Source: Sphingomonas crocodyli
Lineage (GTDB): Bacteria > Pseudomonadota > Alphaproteobacteria > Sphingomonadales > Sphingomonadaceae
Assembly: GCF_004005865.1 (NCBI RefSeq)
Contig: NZ_SACN01000001.1
Coordinates: 1,364,001 to 1,428,000, forward strand
Reading direction: 5' to 3'
Length of the DNA stretch: 64,000 bases
The position numbers were made by a program, and so were the translations under genes. The notes below the pieces were generated by a model that had not been told where the DNA came from, searched no databases, and saw only the letters and a program-made list of their open reading frames with translations. Below are positions 32,670 through 40,676 of this stretch, one piece after another. The first letter of the stretch is position 1. Every line of letters begins with the position of its first letter.

Positions 32670-33929
32670 ATGATCCGAGCGTTTCGCTGGAAAGCGCGCC
32701 ACACGATATTGTCCGTCCTGTTTGTCACCTCGATCGTGTCGTTTCTCGACCGCATGGTGATGTCGGCGGTGATCCCATTTATCGCCAAGGATCTGGAGCT
32801 TACCGCGCTCGAGAGCGGTGTTTTGATGAGCGTATTTTTTGCTGGCTACGCCCTCTCGCAAGTGCCCGGTGGCATGCTTGCCGATCGCTTCGGGGTTCGG
32901 CGAGTGACGGCTGTCGCAATGTTGTGGTGGTCAACCTTTGCAGCATTGACCGGGGCTGCGACGAATATGACCGTCATGCTGATTGCCCGTTTTCTCTTTG
33001 GCTTGGGCGAAGGGGTTTATCCGGCATCAGCATTTAAGGCGGTGGCAGTTTGGTTCCCGGCTCGGGAGCGTGCAACGGCAAATGCCATCAAGCTCGCCTC
33101 GACGCCTCTTGGAGGCGCGCTTGCTCCCCTCTTCGTGGTCGCTGTGATGTCTTTTGGGACGTGGCGGACGGTGTTTTACGCGCTGTTTGTGCCAGGCGTT
33201 GTCATCGCCTTGCTGTTCTGGGTTTTGGTGCGCGACGACCCGTCTAAGAGCCCGCACGTAACGCCTGAAGAATTGGCGGAAATCGAAGGTGACGAGCATG
33301 TAGCCGTAGCCAAGGTCCAGCCGGGTATGGGCTTTGTCGCGGCATTCCGCGAACCCGGCATCTTGCGCTATTTCCTCGTGCTGTTTGCCTTCAATATCGG
33401 CAATTGGGGGTTCACTGGCTGGCTTCCGACATATCTGGTCAAAGTGCGCGGTTTTTCGGCGGTTGAGATGGGCGCGGCAGCATCGCTGCCTTTCTTCGCC
33501 GCCACTATTGGATGCTTGATCGGAGGTTGGGTTTCGGATCGCTATTTTAGCACCCGACGCCGCGTCCCAATCATGGCAACCCAGTTGGCAGCGGCACTCT
33601 TCCTTTATTTAACCTTCACGGCCTCATCGACGCCCATGCTGATCGTCTGTCAGACGCTCACCGGTTTCTTTTTGAGTGTATTCTCGTCGACCTTCTGGGC
33701 GCTGCCGATCACGACGATGCCCAAGTCGCTCATGGGGGTGTTGACCGGCCTCATCAACATGGCCGGCCAGATCGCTGCCTTTTTGTCACCGATCATGATC
33801 GGCTTCCTTGTTGGGGCAGCTGATGGAGGCTTTGCGACCGCCTTTGCGCTGATGATCGGGACAATCCTCTTGTCCTGCGCGCTCGTGCTGACCCTTCCCA
33901 AACATCGGGTCGACGAGGCCGCCATTTGA
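32670..33929 (+). CDS. MFS transporter, ACS-like (copy 3 operon)
   Basis: Encodes 419 residues with twelve membrane segments; the FRWKARHTILSVLFV start, DRFGVRRVTAVAMLWW loop and GFTGWLPTYLVKVRGFS segment match the operon 2 transporter closely. It has a GGAAGGA ribosome site and lies 39 bases after the FAD-subunit gene. The likely inner-membrane importer for the substrate of dehydrogenase 3. Confidence 0.88.
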   Translation: MIRAFRWKARHTILSVLFVTSIVSFLDRMVMSAVIPFIAKDLELTALESGVLMSVFFAGYALSQVPGGMLADRFGVRRVTAVAMLWWSTFAALTGAATNMTVMLIARFLFGLGEGVYPASAFKAVAVWFPARERATANAIKLASTPLGGALAPLFVVAVMSFGTWRTVFYALFVPGVVIALLFWVLVRDDPSKSPHVTPEELAEIEGDEHVAVAKVQPGMGFVAAFREPGILRYFLVLFAFNIGNWGFTGWLPTYLVKVRGFSAVEMGAAASLPFFAATIGCLIGGWVSDRYFSTRRRVPIMATQLAAALFLYLTFTASSTPMLIVCQTLTGFFLSVFSSTFWALPITTMPKSLMGVLTGLINMAGQIAAFLSPIMIGFLVGAADGGFATAFALMIGTILLSCALVLTLPKHRVDEAAI

Positions 33930-33964
33930 GCACCCACTTCTGACGCTACCAAGGAACGATCACC

Positions 33965-35101
33965 ATGCCTCGGATCATCACAGCGGACGTCTTCAAGCTC
34001 CGCTACGATTTGGGTGGCTATAAGCTGTCCTATGGCCCGCTGACCGACATGTTCCCCGTCCTGCTCAAACTGACAGACAGCGACGGCAATGTCGGTTGGG
34101 GTGAGGCTAATCCGCAGCAGCCCTTTACGGAGGAGGATGCTGACGAGGTCATCCAGGTCCTCAAAGACGAACTGCTGCCGATCCTTTTGGCAGAGCAGGA
34201 TTGTGAGCCGGCGGAGATTGACGGCCTGCTCGATAAGGTCCGACCGGAAAAGCATCTCCTTGCCAAGGGCGCTGTCAGCATCGCGCTGCTCGATATTAAG
34301 GGCAAAAGGCTCGGCGTCCCGGTTGCAAATCTGCTTGGCCAAGTGATCCGCACATCGCTTCCGGTGTCGCATCCGCTCAATAACGGCACGGCTGAAGACG
34401 ACATCGCGGTGGTCGATGCAAAGCTCAAAGAGGGCTATGTCGATTTCATGCTCAAAATGGGCGCGCCCTCGTCGACGATCGCTGACGAAATCAAGCGCGT
34501 GGCGATCCTCGATGAGCGTTATGGCAAGAGCGTTCGATTCAAGGCCGATGCCAATACGGGGTGGACCCGTGAGCAGGCTGCTGAGTTTCTGGCAGGCGTT
34601 GAGAACTCGCTTCTCGCCTTCGTCGAAGAGCCCATCGCGAAAGGCGATATCGACGGCATGGCCGAGCTCCAGAAGAATACGAGCTTGTTGATCTCGGCCG
34701 ACGAGAGCCTGACAGGTATGGCGAGCGCAAAGCGGATTATCGAGCAACGCGCTGCGATGGTCTTCAGCATCAAGATTACAAAGAATGGAGGGCCGTTGCG
34801 CGCTCAGGCTTTGGCTAACCTCGCCAAAGACAATGGCATTCTTTGTTATGCGAACTCGATGGGAGAGGGGGGCATAACGCAAGCGGCCTCACTGCATCTG
34901 GCAGTCACGACATCCAATCTCATCGATATTGGGCATTCGTTCCGGTCGGTTCTGCGCCTGACAGGCGACGTGACGAACTTCGCTTCTTTCATCAAGAATG
35001 GGATTGTCTACCTGCCCGAAGGACCAGGGTTGGGTATCATCGTCGACGAGGACAAGGTGCGGCAAAACGCACTCGTCTCGCACCATCTGGCACGCGACTG
35101 A
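33965..35101 (+). CDS. Enolase superfamily protein, MLE/epimerase-like (copy 2)
   Basis: Encodes 378 residues. Metal ligands are Asp195 (ADANTGW), Glu221 (VEEP) and Asp246 (ADES), with Lys270 on the sixth strand (IKITKNGG). As in copy 1 the K-x-K motif reads Met162-Leu-Lys164. Having one base on each face (Lys164 and Lys270) fits a two-base racemase or epimerase, so it may invert a stereocentre before the stereospecific dehydrogenase; a dehydratase is also possible. Last gene of the operon, 35 bases after the transporter. Confidence 0.86.
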   Translation: MPRIITADVFKLRYDLGGYKLSYGPLTDMFPVLLKLTDSDGNVGWGEANPQQPFTEEDADEVIQVLKDELLPILLAEQDCEPAEIDGLLDKVRPEKHLLAKGAVSIALLDIKGKRLGVPVANLLGQVIRTSLPVSHPLNNGTAEDDIAVVDAKLKEGYVDFMLKMGAPSSTIADEIKRVAILDERYGKSVRFKADANTGWTREQAAEFLAGVENSLLAFVEEPIAKGDIDGMAELQKNTSLLISADESLTGMASAKRIIEQRAAMVFSIKITKNGGPLRAQALANLAKDNGILCYANSMGEGGITQAASLHLAVTTSNLIDIGHSFRSVLRLTGDVTNFASFIKNGIVYLPEGPGLGIIVDEDKVRQNALVSHHLARD

Positions 35102-35147
35102 GATCAAGCTGCGTTGGTGAGGCCCGGCTCGAGCTGGGCATCAATAT

Positions 35148-35173
35148 AAAGGCGGGCGCTGGCGCCCGCCTTT
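35148..35173. terminator. Bidirectional terminator between enolase copy 2 and ald
   Basis: A perfect 26-base palindrome with a GC-rich core flanked by AAA on one side and TTT on the other, between two convergent genes (stops at 35101 and 35184). It reads as a rho-independent terminator in both directions and marks the boundary between regions 1 and 2. Confidence 0.8.
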
Positions 35174-35183
35174 AGCACATTGG

Positions 35184-36281
35184 CTATGCCGCGAACGGCA
35201 GATCGAGCGCGTCAGCGACCGCCTTGTGCCGGATCTTGCCGCCCGAGACGTTGAGGCCGGCCGCGAGGTGCGGATCGGCGGCCATCGCGGCGTCGGCGCC
35301 CAGATGGGCGAGCTTGAGCACGAAGGGCAGGGTGGCGTTGTTGAGGGCGAAGGCCGAGGTGCGGGCGACCGCGCCGGGCATGTTGGCGACGCAATAGTGG
35401 ATGATGCCGTCGACTTCGAACACCGGATCGTCATGCGTGGTGGCATGGCTGGTTTCGAAGCAGCCGCCCTGATCGATCGCGATATCGACGAGGACGGAGC
35501 CGCGCTTCATCGTCTTGAGCATGTCGCGGGTGACGAGCTTGGGCGCAGCGGCGCCGGGGACCAGCACCGCACCGATCACGAGATGCGCGCGGGCGACGGC
35601 GGCTGCAATCGCGGCCTTGCTGGCATAGGCCGTCTTGATCTGGCTGCCGAAGACCATGTCGAGTTCGGCAAGGCGATCGTTCGAGATGTCGTAGATCGTC
35701 ACGTCGGCGCGCATGCCGACCGCCATCTGCGCCGCATTCACGCCGGCAATGCCGCCGCCGAGGATCGCGACCCGCGCGGGCGCGACGCCCGGAACGCCGC
35801 CCAGCAGCACGCCGCGACCGCCTTGGCCCTTTTCCAGATAATGCGCGCCGACCTGCACCGACATGCGGCCCGCGACTTCGGACATAGGCTTGAGGAGGGG
35901 GAGGCCGCCGCGCGGCGAGGTGATCGTTTCATAGGCGATGCAGGTCGCGCCCGACGCCATCAGCCCTTCGGCCTGCGGCTTATCCGCCGCGAGGTGGAGA
36001 TAGGTGAAGAGGAGGTGGCGCGGTTCCAGCATCGCGATCTCGCTCTGCTGCGGCTCCTTCACCTTCACGATCATGTCGGCGCCCGAAAAGACCGCGCCGG
36101 CATTGGGCACGATCCGCGCGCCCGCATCGACATAATCCTGGTCCTCGAAATCGATGCCCATGCCCGCCTGGGTCTGGACGATGACTTCGTGGCCGGCAGC
36201 GGTCAGTTCGGCGACCGAGGCCGGGGTCAGGCCGACGCGATATTCGTGGTTCTTGATTTCCTTTGGAACGCCGACGCGCAT
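35184..36281 (-). CDS. ald: Alanine dehydrogenase
   Basis: Encodes 365 residues, the family length. MRVGVPKEIKNHEYRVGLTP is the classic start (Arg15 contacts substrate), KVKEPQ carries the substrate lysine, HLAADK gives the catalytic histidine, and VAILGGGIAGVNAA is the NAD loop, followed by IYDISNDRLAEL and DQGGCFETSHATTHDDP. It converts L-alanine and pyruvate plus ammonia with NAD. Convergent to the dehydrogenase operon and close to the kynureninase gene, whose second product is alanine, so it may recover that nitrogen and carbon. Its codon use looks richer in G and C than its neighbours, as for a core gene. Confidence 0.95.
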   Translation of the reverse strand: MRVGVPKEIKNHEYRVGLTPASVAELTAAGHEVIVQTQAGMGIDFEDQDYVDAGARIVPNAGAVFSGADMIVKVKEPQQSEIAMLEPRHLLFTYLHLAADKPQAEGLMASGATCIAYETITSPRGGLPLLKPMSEVAGRMSVQVGAHYLEKGQGGRGVLLGGVPGVAPARVAILGGGIAGVNAAQMAVGMRADVTIYDISNDRLAELDMVFGSQIKTAYASKAAIAAAVARAHLVIGAVLVPGAAAPKLVTRDMLKTMKRGSVLVDIAIDQGGCFETSHATTHDDPVFEVDGIIHYCVANMPGAVARTSAFALNNATLPFVLKLAHLGADAAMAADPHLAAGLNVSGGKIRHKAVADALDLPFAA

Positions 36282-36354
36282 AGTTGCTCCCCAAGACTGA
36301 GAATAGCCAAATGGCTGGTGAAAATGGGATTGGCCTGAGAGCGGCGAGCGCGCT

Positions 36355-37185
36355 TCAAGCGGCCAGAATGTCGCCTTCGCACTCGGCGTCGGCTGCGAGC
36401 AAAGGTTGCCCTTGCAGCCGTTCGTAGATCGGACCGAAATCGGTTTGGGACGTCACCTTCAAAAGATGCTCGAAGCTGTCGATGACGAAATAGGTCGGCT
36501 GGAATTTATCGAACAAATAGTCGGTCTGCATCACACGACTGAGGTCGAATGTGAGCCGGCGGACATTGGGCGATGTCAGCGCATGGACCGTCTCGCTGTA
36601 GCTCGACAACATACCAGCACCAAAGCCACGTAGGCTGCCATTCTCACGCACGATGCCGAACTCGACCGTGTGCAAATAGAGGCGACCCAGATAGTCGGTC
36701 GCGCCAAGCTTTTCGGCACGCAATCCGGCTTTGCCATATGCCATCATGAAGTCTGCGAAGACCGGATCGGTCAGGGTCGGCAAATGGCCGAACAGGTCAT
36801 GAAACATGTCCGGCTCCTCGCTATAATCAAGCGAGTCTGCCGATCTAAGAAAGTTGGCGGCGGGAAAGCGACGTTCCGCCAGATGCTCGAAAAAGGGCTG
36901 ATTTGGGATAACCCCAGGAACGGCGACGATCTCCCAACCTGTGGCAGCGCCCAGTCGTGCATTGAGCTCACGCAGATCCGGTATACCTGGCTTCGACAGC
37001 CGCAAAATATCCAGACCGCTCAGGAAGGCGCTGCACGCTAGGCCATCAAGGGCGCGTGACTGTTGAGCCACCAGCCGATCCCAAGTCGCATGCTCAGCAT
37101 CGGTAAAGCGATCCCAATTTTGCGGCATCGTCCAGTCGGATGCGACGCCCTCCGGAGGGGTTTCGTACACATGCGTCACAGCCAT
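36355..37185 (-). CDS. phhA: Phenylalanine 4-monooxygenase
   Basis: Encodes 276 residues from the ATG at 37185 (AAGGAGC 7 bases upstream). The iron facial triad is present: His129 and His134 in PDMFHDLFGH and Glu175 in TVEFG; YSEEPD precedes it as usual. This is the single-domain bacterial form, converting phenylalanine to tyrosine with tetrahydropterin and oxygen. The pterin recycling enzyme PhhB is not in the window. It is divergent from the Lrp-type regulator, with an inverted repeat between them. Confidence 0.95.
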   Translation of the reverse strand: MAVTHVYETPPEGVASDWTMPQNWDRFTDAEHATWDRLVAQQSRALDGLACSAFLSGLDILRLSKPGIPDLRELNARLGAATGWEIVAVPGVIPNQPFFEHLAERRFPAANFLRSADSLDYSEEPDMFHDLFGHLPTLTDPVFADFMMAYGKAGLRAEKLGATDYLGRLYLHTVEFGIVRENGSLRGFGAGMLSSYSETVHALTSPNVRRLTFDLSRVMQTDYLFDKFQPTYFVIDSFEHLLKVTSQTDFGPIYERLQGQPLLAADAECEGDILAA

Positions 37186-37233
37186 CACCAAGCTCCTTGT
37201 CTTGGCGCGGGACCATATCGTCATGGCTGCGAA

Positions 37234-37281
37234 ACATTGTCCCGAAGGGCGGTCGATCACCGGCTAACTTCGGAACAATGT
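37234..37281. promoter_or_regulatory. Inverted repeat between phhA and the Lrp-type gene
   Basis: Fourteen-base arms (37234-37247 ACATTGTCCCGAAG and 37268-37281) are complementary with one mismatch and separated by 20 bases. They sit in the 200-base divergent promoter region. This is a good candidate for binding by the adjacent Lrp/AsnC regulator, which could control phhA and itself. Confidence 0.55.
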
Positions 37282-37385
37282 GCTGACTGCTACCGGCTAT
37301 AAGGATGATGTTCTGCCGAAAGGCCAAAAATTTGCCGATCGATCTGTGCTGCAGCAACCTGCGGCCTTTGATCGGAGGGATGACA

Positions 37386-37859
37386 ATGGACCGGATTGAC
37401 TGGAAGATCTTATCAGAGCTCGAAACGGATGGGCGGATGTCGTTCGCCGATCTTGGCGAACGCGTGGGCCTGTCCAAATCTCCTTGCTGGTCGCGTGTGC
37501 GCGATCTGGAAGAGGAAGGCGCCATTCAGGGCTATAGTGCGCAGATCGACCCTGCCGCGCTGGGGCTGGCCGTACAATGCTATGCCTTCGTTCGGATCAG
37601 CCTCGACGGACATGAAGAGTTCGAGAAGGCTGCGAGCGCCCACCCCGCCATTATCGAGTGCCACACGACGGCGGGCGACAGTGATTATCTGCTGCGGATC
37701 TTCGCGCGTTCGGTCGATCATCTCGACGACCTGTTGCGCCATGAAATGTCGAGATTGCCCGGTGTGCACCGCCTCTCGACCACCATCTGTCTCAAAACCA
37801 TCAAAACTCGTGCGCCTTTGACCCGTTGGGCGACCGCACCCGCCTCGGGAGGGCGTTGA
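37386..37859 (+). CDS. Lrp/AsnC family transcription regulator
   Basis: Encodes 157 residues from the ATG at 37386, chosen because GGAGG lies 7 bases upstream and the protein then starts MDRIDWKILSELETDGR as Lrp proteins do. Helix-turn-helix (FADLGERVGLSKSPCWSRVRDLEEEGAI), then the RAM ligand domain with the AGDSDYLLRI segment near residue 100. These regulators sense amino acids. It is divergent from phhA and 3 bases upstream of kynA, so aromatic amino acids are the likely signal. Confidence 0.92.
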   Translation: MDRIDWKILSELETDGRMSFADLGERVGLSKSPCWSRVRDLEEEGAIQGYSAQIDPAALGLAVQCYAFVRISLDGHEEFEKAASAHPAIIECHTTAGDSDYLLRIFARSVDHLDDLLRHEMSRLPGVHRLSTTICLKTIKTRAPLTRWATAPASGGR

Positions 37860-37862
37860 GCT

Positions 37863-38780
37863 ATGTCGATCCGTGCTTTTGTCGAAGATGGCGTCGAGAC
37901 CTTTGAAGCCAAGATCGATGGCGAGACGATCCAGTGGGACAAGGGCCTGTCCTACGCCAAGCACCTCCAGACCGAGCAGCTCCTGTCCGCCCAGATCCCA
38001 GTGTCGGACAAGCCTGATGAGATGCTCTTCATCATCATGCACCAGACGATGGAGCTATGGCTCAAACTGGTGTTGCACGAGGCGAAGCTGGTCGTAGCGG
38101 GGATACGCGCTGACGACCTCGATCATGCTGGCAAGACGCTGGACCGGATCGCGACAATCCAGCGTCATATGATCCACAGCTGGGAAGTGCTGGCGACGCT
38201 AACCCCGCACGACTTTCTCACCTTCAGGGGTTTCTTGCGCAAAGCATCGGGCTTTCAGTCGCACCAATATCGCGAGCTGGAGTTCCTGCTGGGCAACAAG
38301 CGCGAGGACCTCCTGCTTGTTCATAATGACGATGTCGCTGCACATGAACGGCTGACCGCGGCGCTTGGCGCGCCATCGCTTTATGACGAATTGCTGAGGC
38401 TCCTTGCCAGGCGGGGGTTTCCGATCCCTGCGTCGCATCTCAATCGGGACTTTAGCCAGCCATATCAGCCTTGCGATGCTGTCGAGGATGCTTGGCTAGC
38501 TATCTATTCCGATGTCGAGGCGCATTGGGATCTCTACGCTTTTGCCGAGAAGATCACGGCGCTCGAATATTATTTCCAGGAATGGCGCTTCAAACACATG
38601 AAGACCGTCGCTCGTGTGATCGGGCAAAAGATGGGGACGGGTGGTTCGGCTGGCGTCAACTATCTGGTCAAAGCGCTGAGCCTCAGCTTTTTCCCCGAGC
38701 TTTGGTCGATGCGCACGCGGATGGTCGCGCCCAAAGAAGGACCCAATTATGCTGACCCGCCGGCGGGATCCGTCGCATGA
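37863..38780 (+). CDS. kynA: Tryptophan 2,3-dioxygenase
   Basis: Encodes 305 residues. The distal His60 (IMHQTMELWLK) and the haem-ligand His245 (WRFKHMKTV), followed by GTGGSAGVNYL, are all present. It opens the indole ring of L-tryptophan to N-formylkynurenine using haem and oxygen. First catabolic gene of a packed operon: it starts 3 bases after the Lrp-type gene and overlaps kynB by ATGA. Confidence 0.96.
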   Translation: MSIRAFVEDGVETFEAKIDGETIQWDKGLSYAKHLQTEQLLSAQIPVSDKPDEMLFIIMHQTMELWLKLVLHEAKLVVAGIRADDLDHAGKTLDRIATIQRHMIHSWEVLATLTPHDFLTFRGFLRKASGFQSHQYRELEFLLGNKREDLLLVHNDDVAAHERLTAALGAPSLYDELLRLLARRGFPIPASHLNRDFSQPYQPCDAVEDAWLAIYSDVEAHWDLYAFAEKITALEYYFQEWRFKHMKTVARVIGQKMGTGGSAGVNYLVKALSLSFFPELWSMRTRMVAPKEGPNYADPPAGSVA

Positions 38781-39403
38781 GGCTGTGGGATATCTCGCAG
38801 ACGCTGCGACCCGCTATGCCGATGTGGCCAGGCGAAGCGCCTTTTGCGATCCAGCGCAACGCTGAGATCAGCGCGCAATGTCCCGTCAATGTCGGCGCAA
38901 TGGACACGCCGCTTCATGCGGGGACCCATGCGGATGCTCCTGTCCATTATGACGTGCATGGTCTTGCCAGCGCTGACTGCGAGCTCGCGCCTTATGTCGG
39001 GCGCTGTGTTGTGCTCGACGTTCGCCACGCACTCGGGCGGGTTGAGCCTGACGACGTTGATTGGGCCGCGCTCGGTGATGTCCCGCGGGTGATCTTTCGC
39101 ACCTACGACACTTTCCCCACCGATCGCTGGGATTCCAACTTCACGGCTATCGCACCGACCGTCATCGCCATGTTGCGCGAAGCGGGCGTCTGCCTCGTCG
39201 GCACTGACGCAGCATCGCTCGATCCTGAGCAATCCAAAACGCTGGACGCACATCGCGAAATCCAAGCCGGCGACATGCGCATCCTGGAAGGGCTCGTCCT
39301 CGATGAGGTGCCGGCTGGCCAATATGAGCTGATCGCGCTGCCTCTGAAGATCGCACAGGCCGATGCAAGCCCCGTTCGCGCCATTTTACGGGAGATAATT
39401 TGA
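38777..39403 (+). CDS. kynB: Kynurenine formamidase
   Basis: Encodes 208 residues of the bacterial metal-dependent KynB family (not the alpha/beta hydrolase type). Zinc ligands His47, His51 and Asp53 lie in HAGTHADAP, followed by His57. It hydrolyses N-formylkynurenine to kynurenine and formate. The stop overlaps the kynU start by one base (TGATG), indicating coupled translation. Confidence 0.95.
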   Translation: MRLWDISQTLRPAMPMWPGEAPFAIQRNAEISAQCPVNVGAMDTPLHAGTHADAPVHYDVHGLASADCELAPYVGRCVVLDVRHALGRVEPDDVDWAALGDVPRVIFRTYDTFPTDRWDSNFTAIAPTVIAMLREAGVCLVGTDAASLDPEQSKTLDAHREIQAGDMRILEGLVLDEVPAGQYELIALPLKIAQADASPVRAILREII

Positions 39404-40638
39404 TGAACTTTGACCCCGCCGAGATTGCCGATCTCGATGCTCGCGATCCGCTGCGCGCCTTTCGCGATGAGTTTCAGCTCCGCCACGGCCTCATTTACGT
39501 CGATGGCAATTCCTTGGGCGCGGCGCCCAAAGCAACCGCAGCGCAGCTTGCCGCTGCGGTATCCCAGCAATGGGGGGAGGGGCTGATTACCTCTTGGTTG
39601 GGAGCAAATTGGTCGACGGCACCGCAGCGCATTGGCGACAAGATCGCGCGGATCATCGGCGCGGCATCGGGTGAGGTAATCGCCGCGGATTCGACGTCGG
39701 TGAATATCTTTAAGGCGCTAACGGCGGCTCTATCGCTCAGGCCCGATCGCCATATCATCCTGTCTGAGAGCACCAATTTCCCAACCGACGTCTATATGAT
39801 GCAGGGGATTTCCGCCTTTAGCGGCGGGCGCATTCAGTCCGTAGCTGTTGAACCCGAAGCTGTGCTGGAGCGGCTTGACGAGGATGTCGCAGTCCTTCTG
39901 CTCACCCAAGTTCACTACAAATCAGGCCTCGTGCGCGACATGGCCGAGGTCACTCGGCGTGCTCACGAAAAGGGCGTGCTCGTAATTTGGGATCTCAGCC
40001 ACAGCGCTGGTGCGATCGAAGTCGACCTTAACGGCGCGAAAGCCGATTTCGCCGTCGGCTGTGGTTATAAATATTTGAATGGCGGCCCTGGTGCACCAGC
40101 TTTCCTATTTGTCGCTGAGCGGCATCATTCGGCTCGACCGGTGCTCTCGGGCTGGTTTGGACATGCCAGCCCCTTCACCTTTGAAGAGGATTACCGACCG
40201 GCCGAGGGGATCACACGTTTCTTGTGCGGCACGCCGCCGGTGTTGGGCCTTGTCGCTCTCGAGGCCGGCGTCGATCTACTGTGTCGCGCAGATATGCGCG
40301 AGCTGCGCAAGAAGTCGCTTCGACTGAGCCAGCTCTTCATCGAACAGATGGAAGAACGTTGCGGCGAATTTGGATTCACGTTGGTCAGCCCTCTCGAGCC
40401 TGATCTGCGTGGGAGCCAGATCTCCTATGCGCACCCCAACAGCTATGAGATTGTCCAGGCGCTCAAAGCCTTTGAGGTTATCGGCGACTTTCGTGCGCCA
40501 GATGTCCTGCGCTTCGGTCTGACCCCGCTCTACCTACGTTATGCCGACATCGTCGAGGCCGTCGAGCGGATCCGCGAGGTCTGCGTAACGCGCGCCTGGG
40601 ACAAGCCTGAATATCGCGAACGCGCCGCGGTGACCTGA
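39403..40638 (+). CDS. kynU: Kynureninase
   Basis: Encodes 411 residues from the ATG at 39403 (GGAG 8 bases upstream). It is a fold-type I PLP enzyme: Asp197 in WDLSHSAGA and the Schiff-base Lys223 in GCGYKYLNGGPG, followed by GWFGHASPF. It splits kynurenine into anthranilate and L-alanine. With kynA and kynB it completes the anthranilate route; no 3-hydroxykynurenine monooxygenase is present, so anthranilate is the expected product. Confidence 0.95.
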   Translation: MNFDPAEIADLDARDPLRAFRDEFQLRHGLIYVDGNSLGAAPKATAAQLAAAVSQQWGEGLITSWLGANWSTAPQRIGDKIARIIGAASGEVIAADSTSVNIFKALTAALSLRPDRHIILSESTNFPTDVYMMQGISAFSGGRIQSVAVEPEAVLERLDEDVAVLLLTQVHYKSGLVRDMAEVTRRAHEKGVLVIWDLSHSAGAIEVDLNGAKADFAVGCGYKYLNGGPGAPAFLFVAERHHSARPVLSGWFGHASPFTFEEDYRPAEGITRFLCGTPPVLGLVALEAGVDLLCRADMRELRKKSLRLSQLFIEQMEERCGEFGFTLVSPLEPDLRGSQISYAHPNSYEIVQALKAFEVIGDFRAPDVLRFGLTPLYLRYADIVEAVERIREVCVTRAWDKPEYRERAAVT

Positions 40639-40676
40639 GCGTCGCTTCCAACAGCGAGGTGAATAGCGAAAGGACG

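Noticed and set aside
33650..34882. 410-residue minus-strand frame opposite enolase 2 and the MFS gene
   Set aside because: It spans two well-supported plus-strand genes and their intergenic space and has no family resemblance.
35226..36338. 370-residue plus-strand frame opposite ald
   Set aside because: Composed mostly of Arg, His, Asp and Gly from the mirror of ald codons; no domain.
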